The notes beneath the pieces were generated by a model. The model did no database searches, was not told where the DNA came from, and was given only the letters and a program-made list of their open reading frames with translations. A DNA stretch of 7,897 bases from Chloroflexota bacterium (lineage in GTDB: Bacteria; Chloroflexota; Anaerolineae; UBA7937). The position numbers were made by a program, and so were the translations under genes. The stretch covers positions 1-7,897 of the forward strand of contig DMLA01000225.1 of NCBI GenBank assembly GCA_003453555.1, given 5' to 3'. Positions 1 to 5,576 of this stretch are shown one piece after another. Each line of letters begins with the position of its first letter. Within the stretch, counting starts at the first letter, position 1.

Positions 1-2768
1 GGGCCTATCTTACGGAGTCTCCGCTTCAGCCTCTTTATCTTCTTCTCTAGCCCCTGAGGTATCTGGGAGATAGGGGGTAGGGAAACCAAGCGGGCGTCCA
101 TATCCAGGGTTAGTTGCTTGGGTAAGGGCGCCACGAGGAGATCTTCTAGGTCGGTCTCGATCTGTCCTTGCAAGGCGGCGAGCCTATCTTTCCACCTCTC
201 TACCTCTGATATGGCTTGGCTATGCTCCACCTCACACCGGTGGAGACCATCGCGGAGATGGGCCTCCTCTCTCTCCTGGCGGCGTTGTTTTCTCTCCAGA
301 GAGGTCAACTCTTCCTCCGCTGGTTCGATGAGGCCTTGCAGAGTGGTTAAGCGAGTTGACAACTCCTTGGCCTGTGCCTCTAGCGCCTTGACCTCCTCGG
401 TTAGGGTTTCAATCTCCTGGGAGAAGTCCCTCTTTCGGGCTTCCTTGGCCTCTATCTGGGCTTCAAGTTGTTCCAGGTTCTCCTTCCTCTCCTTGAGCAG
501 CGCTAGATGGGCCATCGATTCTTCCCCTTCGCCCCCCCAAGTGGCCATCCGTTCCTGGAGCCTGGCCAGTGCCGCCAGGGTATCCTTCTCCTGGGCCTCC
601 GATTCTCCGACTTGAAGTGAGAGGTCAGCGATGGAAGCCCTGATCTGCTCCAACTCCTCTCCCGCTTTGGTCTCGATGGTTTGCCGCCATTCCACCTCTT
701 GGAGAAGCCTCCCCAAACGGGTCTTGTGCTCCGAGAGATCGCCTTCCTTGGCTCTTAGGCGCTCTCCCACTTTCTGCTCTCTCTTCTCCAGGGTTCGCAT
801 TTCCGATAGTAGCCTATCGTGTCGCTCTTTCGCCCCTCTCAGTTCCTCTTGGATGTGCGGCTTCTCCTCTTCCAGGGAGGTCATCTCCCGCTCCAGGGCC
901 CGTTCCAGCCCCTCGAACTGGGGAGCACCGGCGATGAGGGCTCCCTGGGAGGTTAAGAGTTCGCCCTCCAGGGTCACGAACTGGAAACCGGCTGCATCTT
1001 CCCGATGAACTCTCTTGGCGGTGGCGAGGTCTTCAACGATGAGGGTATAGCCCAGAAGGGCCTGGAGGAGATGGCGGAAACGCGGCGCGCTCTTTACCTG
1101 GTCGGAGGCTAGGCCCAGGATGCCCGGTCCGCGGGGAGGAGGGGGACTCTGAGGGGCTTTTATGCTATCCAGGGGAAAAAGGATGGGCCGACCCTCCATG
1201 AGCCTCTCCGCATCCTTCCAACTCTGAACCACTAACCCTTCCCTAAGCGGCCCCAGGGCCGCTCGAAGGGCGGCTTCTAAGGGAGGAGGCACCTCGATGA
1301 GGCTGGCCAGGGTGCCCAGGACGCCTTCCTGGCTGACCGCTTTGGCCTCGGGCCGAGCAAAACCTCGTCGCATCTTGCCCAAAACCTGGTAGCGAGCCTC
1401 CACCTCCTCCTCCTGGGCTTGGAGCCTGTTTTGCCGCAGAAGAGAGGCCTCGAGAGCGGCCTTTTGTCTCTCTCGCTCCTGAGCGAGAGCCCCCCTCTCC
1501 ACCTCTAAGGCTCGCTTTTCCCTCTCCACTTCGGCCACAATCCCCTCTAGGTGGGACACCTGAAGGCGGAGAGCGGTCAAAGCCTCTCTCTCTTCATCCC
1601 TCTCCTTTAGGAGGTCCCTCTCCCTCTCCCGGATTTGAGAGAGTTGGCTGCGGAGTTCCGCGGAGCGGGTAGCCAACTGGAAGGCCAACTCCTGGGCCCG
1701 GGAGAGCCGGTCTTGAAGGGAGAGGCCTGATGAATCTAAATCTAGTTCTTGAACGCTTAGCCGCTGGTTCTCACTTCTACGAGTGAGCGAGGCCAGTTCC
1801 ACATCGATCTCCTCCTCTTGTCTCTTGAGGAGACGGAGCCTCTCCTGGCTCACCGCCAACCCCCTGAGGAGACCTTCCTGCTCCTGGCGGAGGGTGTCTC
1901 TCTCCTTTCGCCAGAGGGCCAAACTCTGAGCGAGTTCCTCCTGTCGGGAGTCGAAGACTTTGAGTTCCTGGGTCAATCCTCGGAGTCTATCCTGGAGCCC
2001 TGCTAGGGCCTCTCTTTTTTCCTTCTCCACTCTCTTCGCCTCTTGGAAGGCGGCGCTCTGGCGTTGCCACTGATAGCCGTACCAGACCTTGAGGTTCTCT
2101 TCCAGTTCCTGGGAGGCGACGTCGTACTCCGCGGCCCTCTCCGCCTGCCGGCGGAGGCTCTCCAGGTGAGGGGTGATCTCGGCGATGATGTCGTTAACCC
2201 GCCGGAGGTTCTCCTCGGTGGCCTCCAGTTTCCGCAGCGCACTGTCCCGTTTGCTCTGGTAGATAGTGATCCCCGCTGCTTCCTCGAAGAGAGTGCGTCT
2301 CTCCTGAGGCCGCATGGCGAGAGCAGCATCAGTTAGCCCTTGGTTGATCACCGTGTAGGCGTTGCTGCTCAATCCCCCCTTAACCAAGAGTTCTACGATC
2401 TCTCGGCGCCGCACTCGGTTTCCGTTGAGGAGATACTCGTTCTCGCCGGAGCGGTAAGCGCGCCGAGCGATAGCAACCTCGCTGTATTCGATGGGCAGCC
2501 AACCAGAGGTGTTGTCGAAGGTGAGAACCGCCTCCGCCATCCCCAGCCGGGCTCGTCCTTGGGAGCCAGCGAATATGAGATCCTCCCCTTGCCTGGCCCG
2601 GAGGCTCTTGTAACTCTGTTCACCCATCACCCAACGGATAGCATCGGCGATGTTGCTCTTGCCCACGCCGTTGGGCCCCACGATGGCCGTTATCCCGGCG
2701 TTGAAGTCGAAGATGGTCCGCTTAGCGAACGATTTGAAGCCTTGTAGTTCCAGATGTTTGAGATACAT
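1..2768 (-). CDS. smc: chromosome segregation protein SMC, C-terminus cut by window edge
   Basis: The frame is open for 922 codons, from ATG at 2768 to the left edge, with no stop. It encodes the ring-forming ATPase that organises and segregates the chromosome with ScpA and ScpB. The N-terminal ATPase lobe (about 1-165) has Walker A GPNGVGKSN (Lys37), the R-loop region SLRARQGEDLIFAG (55-68), RSGENEYLLNGN (106-117) and the Q-loop VINQG (Gln143), then RTLFEEAAGI. A long Glu/Arg/Leu-rich coiled coil follows to about 480. The hinge spans about 480-615, from VLGTLASLIEVPPPLE to FQFVTLEGELL. The returning coiled coil then runs to KKIKRLKRRLRKIG at the edge, where the family normally continues with G-P-[VI]-N. 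Bacterial SMCs are about 1,150-1,200 residues, so roughly 250, including the signature motif and Walker B, lie outside. The hinge and R-loop wording resembles Chloroflexota SMCs as I recall them. It follows rnc, a common order, but has its own promoter. Confidence 0.96.
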   Translation of the reverse strand, partial: MYLKHLELQGFKSFAKRTIFDFNAGITAIVGPNGVGKSNIADAIRWVMGEQSYKSLRARQGEDLIFAGSQGRARLGMAEAVLTFDNTSGWLPIEYSEVAIARRAYRSGENEYLLNGNRVRRREIVELLVKGGLSSNAYTVINQGLTDAALAMRPQERRTLFEEAAGITIYQSKRDSALRKLEATEENLRRVNDIIAEITPHLESLRRQAERAAEYDVASQELEENLKVWYGYQWQRQSAAFQEAKRVEKEKREALAGLQDRLRGLTQELKVFDSRQEELAQSLALWRKERDTLRQEQEGLLRGLAVSQERLRLLKRQEEEIDVELASLTRRSENQRLSVQELDLDSSGLSLQDRLSRAQELAFQLATRSAELRSQLSQIRERERDLLKERDEEREALTALRLQVSHLEGIVAEVEREKRALEVERGALAQERERQKAALEASLLRQNRLQAQEEEVEARYQVLGKMRRGFARPEAKAVSQEGVLGTLASLIEVPPPLEAALRAALGPLREGLVVQSWKDAERLMEGRPILFPLDSIKAPQSPPPPRGPGILGLASDQVKSAPRFRHLLQALLGYTLIVEDLATAKRVHREDAAGFQFVTLEGELLTSQGALIAGAPQFEGLERALEREMTSLEEEKPHIQEELRGAKERHDRLLSEMRTLEKREQKVGERLRAKEGDLSEHKTRLGRLLQEVEWRQTIETKAGEELEQIRASIADLSLQVGESEAQEKDTLAALARLQERMATWGGEGEESMAHLALLKERKENLEQLEAQIEAKEARKRDFSQEIETLTEEVKALEAQAKELSTRLTTLQGLIEPAEEELTSLERKQRRQEREEAHLRDGLHRCEVEHSQAISEVERWKDRLAALQGQIETDLEDLLVAPLPKQLTLDMDARLVSLPPISQIPQGLEKKIKRLKRRLRKIG

Positions 2769-2802
2769 AATCGCCTACTAGATAGGGAGCCCAAGAATCT
2801 AA

Positions 2803-2822
2803 GACCACAATATGTAGTGGTC
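2803..2822. promoter_or_regulatory. inverted repeat in the smc leader, possible operator or RNA hairpin
   Basis: GACCAC (2803-2808) and GTGGTC (2817-2822) form perfect 6-bp arms around an 8-nt AT-rich centre. The site lies about 10-30 nt downstream of the predicted smc transcription start. It could be a repressor site or a small leader hairpin. It has no following T-run in either direction, so it is not an intrinsic terminator. The function is unknown. Confidence 0.35.
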
Positions 2823-2839
2823 ATCTCTGCGACGAGGAT

Positions 2840-2868
2840 AGTATAAGGGGGATTGTCGTTGCTGTCAA
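2840..2868 (-). promoter_or_regulatory. sigma70-type promoter of smc
   Basis: On the minus strand a perfect -35 box TTGACA (2868-2863) is followed by exactly 17 bp and a -10 box TATACT (2845-2840, five of six matching TATAAT). Transcription would start near 2833, giving a leader of about 65 nt before the smc ATG. The -35 box lies about 10 bp beyond the palindrome at the transposase gene's 3' end, so smc is likely transcribed independently of rnc and the element. The assignment rests on the match alone. Confidence 0.8.
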
Positions 2869-2877
2869 CTTTTGTTC

Positions 2878-2905
2878 GTGGCGTCAGATGTTAACATCTG
2901 ACGCC
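2878..2905 (+). repeat. REP-like palindrome H1 at the transposase 3' end
   Basis: This is a perfect 26-bp palindrome (2880-2905) with arms GGCGTCAGATGTT and AACATCTGACGCC. It can also be read as an 11-bp stem with a TTAA loop. GTGG (2878-2881) sits at its left foot, resembling the conserved tetranucleotide at the foot of REP hairpins. It contains the transposase stop codon (TGA, 2886-2884) and encodes its last residues, SDVNI. It matches H2 (3481-3508) at 22 of 28 positions, with paired changes in the stem. No T-run follows on either strand, so it does not look like a terminator. Confidence 0.8.
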
Positions 2906-3462
2906 TCAGAGACCCACTTCGCTTCCACTAGCGAAGCTTCCACTAGCGAATGATCGTTGAGGTGATAATTACGGGCGCTTGAGTATGGCCAATCGATGTC
3001 TTTCTCCACCAGCCCGGCCCTCACAGGGTTTTGGTGGATATATTCTACTTTGGTGCGTAATGTCTCTTCGTTGGTAATCAGCAGATCATCGAACCTATCC
3101 ATCCATACTTTGAACACCTGACGACTGCCAGGAGGCAACCGCAATGATTCCACTATCCGATGATGTCCGTCATTCTCTAACTTCTTCCTTATGCGGAAGG
3201 AGCGAGGTGTACTTTTTGAAATCACGCATGATGTGGAGATGTTCTTCTCCTCTGAAATTTGAAGGACGAGGTGGAGATGGGTGGGCATGATGGAGTAGGC
3301 GATGAGGGTAAAGTCACCTCGGCGTTGCATGAAATCGAGGGAGTCGATGATTAGCCGGTAGTAGGAGTCGTTGAGCAGAAGGGGCTTGAAGTCCACAAAG
3401 GTTGTGGTCATGAAGAAGACACCGCCGCTGGCGGTCAACTGGCCGCGACCTATACGCCCCAT
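2884..3462 (-). CDS. REP-associated tyrosine transposase (RAYT, Y1/HUH family), possibly degenerate
   Basis: The 192-residue product belongs to the Y1 transposase (TnpA/RAYT) group, whose members nick and join single-stranded DNA at hairpins. The HUH metal-binding motif is MPTHLHLVLQ, with His62 and His64. The likely catalytic tyrosine is Tyr141 in YIHQNPVRAGL, followed by the typical DWPYSSARNY (about 157-166). RQVFKVWMDRFDD (114-126) is also typical. The ATG at 3462 is chosen because AGGAG occurs at 3476-3472 and again at 3470-3466. REP-like palindromes lie at both ends: H1 covers the stop codon, and H2 abuts the ribosome-binding region. Residues 78-88 (SCVISKSTPRS) do not fit the family, whereas the neighbouring frame reads IMRDFKKYTS, the expected wording, so two compensating frameshifts are likely. 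The C-terminal tail carries a 15-bp duplication. No accessory transposition gene is adjacent. Whether it is still active is uncertain. Confidence 0.85.
   Translation of the reverse strand: MGRIGRGQLTASGGVFFMTTTFVDFKPLLLNDSYYRLIIDSLDFMQRRGDFTLIAYSIMPTHLHLVLQISEEKNISTSCVISKSTPRSFRIRKKLENDGHHRIVESLRLPPGSRQVFKVWMDRFDDLLITNEETLRTKVEYIHQNPVRAGLVEKDIDWPYSSARNYHLNDHSLVEASLVEAKWVSEASDVNI
2921..2950. repeat. perfect 15-bp tandem duplication in the transposase 3' end
   Basis: GCTTCCACTAGCGAA occurs twice head to tail, at 2921-2935 and 2936-2950. In the transposase frame it gives SLVEASLVEA, so the frame is kept and five residues are added near the C-terminus. The copies are identical, which suggests a recent slippage event or tolerance of tail length. 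Confidence 0.9.
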
Positions 3463-3476
3463 GCTCTCCTACTCCT
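3463..3476 (-). promoter_or_regulatory. ribosome-binding region of the transposase gene
   Basis: Two AGGAG motifs (3476-3472 and 3470-3466) precede the ATG at 3462, with spacings of 9 and 3 nt. The more distant one is the better placed. They fix the start and lie only a few bases from palindrome H2, so a hairpin formed in the mRNA would sit directly upstream of the ribosome site. Confidence 0.6.
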
Positions 3477-3480
3477 TTTA

Positions 3481-3508
3481 GTGGTGGCAGATGTTACCAT
3501 CTGCCACT
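3481..3508 (+). repeat. REP-like palindrome H2 upstream of the transposase
   Basis: Arms GTGGCAGATG (3484-3493) and CATCTGCCAC (3498-3507) form a perfect 10-bp stem with a TTAC loop on the plus strand. A GTGG lies at 3481-3484. It aligns with H1 without gaps. Two of the stem differences are paired (C-G to T-A and T-A to G-C), so the hairpin is conserved rather than just the sequence. Together with H3 it forms an inverted pair like a BIME. Confidence 0.8.
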
Positions 3509-3527
3509 GGATGGATGGTCCAACCTT

Positions 3528-3557
3528 GTGCTGGCAGGAGGTAACTCCTGCCAGCAC
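3528..3557 (-). repeat. REP-like palindrome H3 between rnc and the transposase
   Basis: Arms GTGCTGGCAGGAG (3528-3540) and CTCCTGCCAGCAC (3545-3557) form a perfect 13-bp stem. The loop is GTAA on the plus strand and TTAC on the minus strand. Read on the minus strand it matches H2 in loop and in TGGCAG/CTGCCA, so H2 and H3 appear inverted relative to each other, 19 bp apart. Relative to H2 the inner stem has paired changes (A-T to G-C and T-A to A-T). It lies 19 nt beyond the rnc stop. No T-run follows, so termination is not supported. Confidence 0.75.
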
Positions 3558-3576
3558 TGAAAACCGTGGTCAAAGG

Positions 3577-4269
3577 CTACTCATCCGAGGCGATCTTCTC
3601 CAGGGCCTGGCGGGCAGCCTCTTGCTCGGCCGTCTGTTTGTTCCTCCCCTCGCCCCGCCCGTACACCCTCTCTTCGATGAGAACCTCGACGGTGAAGACC
3701 TTATTGTGGTCTGGGCCACGCTCATCGATGGTGCGATAGAGGGGCGTGGCCTGGAACCTCCTCTGGGCCTCCTCTTGGAATAGACTCTTGTAATCCCGCA
3801 GTTCTCCCTCGAGTACCCGTTCCGTTTCAGGCTCCAGGAAGCGGAGTATGAACCTCTCGGCGGCCTTGAGCCCCCCGTCCAGATAGAGGGCTCCCACCAG
3901 GGCTTCGAAGGCGTCGGCCAGGAGGGAGGGCCGCTCCCTACCTCCGCTCTCCTCCTCTCCTCGGCCTAGGTAGAGATAGCGGCCTAGATCCAGGGTCTGG
4001 GCGAAGCGGGCCAAGGTCTCCTCCTTCACCAGTGCGGCCCGTAGGCTGGTTAGTTCGCCTTCGCGCATCTTTGGGTAGCGGCGGTAGAGATAGTCGCCGG
4101 CCACGAAATCCAAAAGGGCATCCCCCAGGAACTCCAAACGCTGGTTATCACGAGAAGGGAAGGAGGGGTTCTCATTGAGATAGGAGCGGTGGACGAGAGC
4201 CTCTCTGAGGAGGGCATCGTCCACGAAGGGGAAGCCTAGGACCTCCTGCAACTCGGTTAAGGTAGACAT
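3577..4269 (-). CDS. rnc: ribonuclease III
   Basis: This is a 230-residue endonuclease for double-stranded RNA, acting in rRNA processing and mRNA turnover as a homodimer in the cytoplasm. The catalytic domain (about 1-150) carries the signature NQRLEFLGDALLD with Glu46 and Asp50, and LLADAFEALVGALYLDGG with Asp119 and Glu122. These are the four metal-binding acidic residues of the family. A complete double-stranded RNA-binding domain follows (about 159-228: DYKSLFQEEAQ, then GPDHNKVFTVEV and GRNKQTAEQEAARQAL). The length is normal. The ATG at 4269 has only a weak ribosome site (GGA close to the start). It lies 66 nt after fabF, a usual neighbour. Its stop (TAG) is 19 nt from hairpin H3, so its transcript ends in, or runs through, REP-like hairpins. 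Confidence 0.97.
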   Translation of the reverse strand: MSTLTELQEVLGFPFVDDALLREALVHRSYLNENPSFPSRDNQRLEFLGDALLDFVAGDYLYRRYPKMREGELTSLRAALVKEETLARFAQTLDLGRYLYLGRGEEESGGRERPSLLADAFEALVGALYLDGGLKAAERFILRFLEPETERVLEGELRDYKSLFQEEAQRRFQATPLYRTIDERGPDHNKVFTVEVLIEERVYGRGEGRNKQTAEQEAARQALEKIASDE

Positions 4270-4335
4270 AATCCAAGCCCGTTTCTAACCAAAGTGATAT
4301 CGGTTCGAGCAATAGTTAACATAATGGGACATGGT

Positions 4336-5574
4336 TCAGTCCTCGAAGGCCTTTAGGAGCAGGCAGGCGTTATGCCCTCCTATGCCAAAGGAGTTGGAGA
4401 GGGCTATCTTCACCTGGGCGGGGCGGGCTTGGTTGGGAACATAGTCCAGGTCGCAGTCGGGGTCGGGGTATTCGTAGTTGATGGTGGGGGGGATGATCCC
4501 CTCTTCTATGGTCTTCACAGATATGATCGCCTCCAGCGCTCCTGCTGCTCCCAGGAGATGGCCAGTCATCGATTTGGTCGAACTGATGGGTACACGGTAA
4601 GCGTACTTCCCGAAGATATCTTTTATCGCTTCCGTCTCCGCTTTGTCGTTGAGGATGGTGGAGGTGCCGTGGGCATTGATGTAGTCTACCTCATGGGGCT
4701 CGATCTGGGCTTTCTTGAGGGCCCTGGCCATGGCCAAGGCCGCACCGCTGCCCCTCTCCGGGGGGGTGATGATGTGATAGGCATCGGAGGAGCCGCCATA
4801 GCCAATGATCTCGGCCAGGATCTCCGCACCTCGCTCTCGGGCGCTATTTAATTCCTCCAAGATCAGCGCTCCCGCTCCCTCTCCGAGGACGAAACCATCC
4901 CTTTGAGCATCGAAGGGGCGGCTAGCCTTTTGCGGTTCGTCGTTGCGCCGAGAGAGGGCCTGGGTGCGATCGAAGCCCCCGATTACCAGGGGGAGGATGA
5001 GCGCTTCGCTGGCCCCAGCGATCATCGCTTTGGCGTCGCCCCGGCGGATGATCTCCCAAGCCTCGCCGATGGCGTTGGTCCCTGTGGCGCAGGCTGAGGT
5101 GATACAGAAGTTTGGCCCCCGGGCACCAGTCTTGATGGCTATTGCCCCGGCAGCGATATTGGGAGCCATGGCCAGGGCGGCGAGGGGGCTCACCCGGCGG
5201 GCCCCCTTTTTGGTCAGGGTCTCATGGGTGGCCAGGATGCTCTCCAAGCCGCCGATGCTGGTACCAAAGAGCACGCCGATCTGGTCGGCCTCAGAGTCCA
5301 GGGGTAGTTTGGCTTGATCCAGGGCTTGCATTGTGGCCACCAAAGCGAACTGGAGGAAGAGATCCATACGACGGGCTTCCCGGGGAGAGATATATTTCGA
5401 GGGGTCGAAGTCGCGCACCTCGGCGGCTATTTTAGTTTGGAAATCCGAAGCGTCGAAGCGGGTCAAAAGGTCTACGCCTGACTTACCAGCCACCAGATTC
5501 CGCCAAGTGGTTTCTACGTCGTGGCCCAGAGGGTTGATGGTCCCCATCCCGGTGATGACTACTCGTCTCTGCAT
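4336..5574 (-). CDS. fabF: beta-ketoacyl-ACP synthase II
   Basis: This 412-residue condensing enzyme extends acyl-ACP with malonyl-ACP in type II fatty acid synthesis. The thiolase-fold landmarks are complete: nucleophile Cys162 in TSACATG, His302 in NAHGTST, Lys334 and His339 in STKSMTGHLLGAAG, and RPFDAQRDGFVLGEGAG (219-235). The length matches FabF (about 413). One oddity is SNSFGIGGHNA at 393-403. The second Phe of the usual NSFGFGG, the acyl-pocket gatekeeper (Phe400 in E. coli), is Ile398 here, encoded by ATA. The start is well supported by AGGAG 5 nt upstream of ATG. It begins 2 nt after the threonine-synthase-like gene, so the two are co-transcribed. No acpP is adjacent, although acpP often precedes fabF. 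Confidence 0.97.
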   Translation of the reverse strand: MQRRVVITGMGTINPLGHDVETTWRNLVAGKSGVDLLTRFDASDFQTKIAAEVRDFDPSKYISPREARRMDLFLQFALVATMQALDQAKLPLDSEADQIGVLFGTSIGGLESILATHETLTKKGARRVSPLAALAMAPNIAAGAIAIKTGARGPNFCITSACATGTNAIGEAWEIIRRGDAKAMIAGASEALILPLVIGGFDRTQALSRRNDEPQKASRPFDAQRDGFVLGEGAGALILEELNSARERGAEILAEIIGYGGSSDAYHIITPPERGSGAALAMARALKKAQIEPHEVDYINAHGTSTILNDKAETEAIKDIFGKYAYRVPISSTKSMTGHLLGAAGALEAIISVKTIEEGIIPPTINYEYPDPDCDLDYVPNQARPAQVKIALSNSFGIGGHNACLLLKAFED

Positions 5575-5576
5575 CC

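Larger units (their letters stand above)
2878..3557 (-). mobile_element. REPtron-like unit: RAYT gene with flanking palindromes
   Basis: This 680-bp unit consists of H3, H2, the transposase gene and H1. Removing it would leave about 128 bp between rnc and smc, an ordinary spacing, so it probably inserted between two genes that are often neighbours. Target-site duplications are not expected for Y1 enzymes, and I saw none clearly. The exact ends are inferred from the outermost palindromes. Confidence 0.65.

Noticed and set aside
2003..2623. Minus-strand frames at 2003-2329 and 2393-2623
   Set aside because: Both overlap smc in a different frame, and the SMC frame carries clear family motifs across the same DNA.
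118..2747. Several open frames of 60-165 codons on the plus strand, such as 118-615, 631-1008 and 2340-2747
   Set aside because: They lie antisense to the continuous SMC frame, are low-complexity Ser/Arg-rich or otherwise unlike any family, and vanish once the minus-strand gene is read.
2880..2905. Palindrome H1 as an intrinsic terminator for the transposase gene
   Set aside because: No run of T follows on the minus strand. The downstream bases are mixed and lead into the smc promoter.
3463..3576. A promoter for the transposase, based on TTGGAC near 3520
   Set aside because: No acceptable -10 box is found at 16-18 bp spacing, so readthrough from rnc is the simpler explanation.
4270..4335. 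A promoter or small gene in the 66-nt fabF-rnc gap
   Set aside because: No convincing -35/-10 pair or open frame was found. The gap is simply AT-richer than its surroundings.
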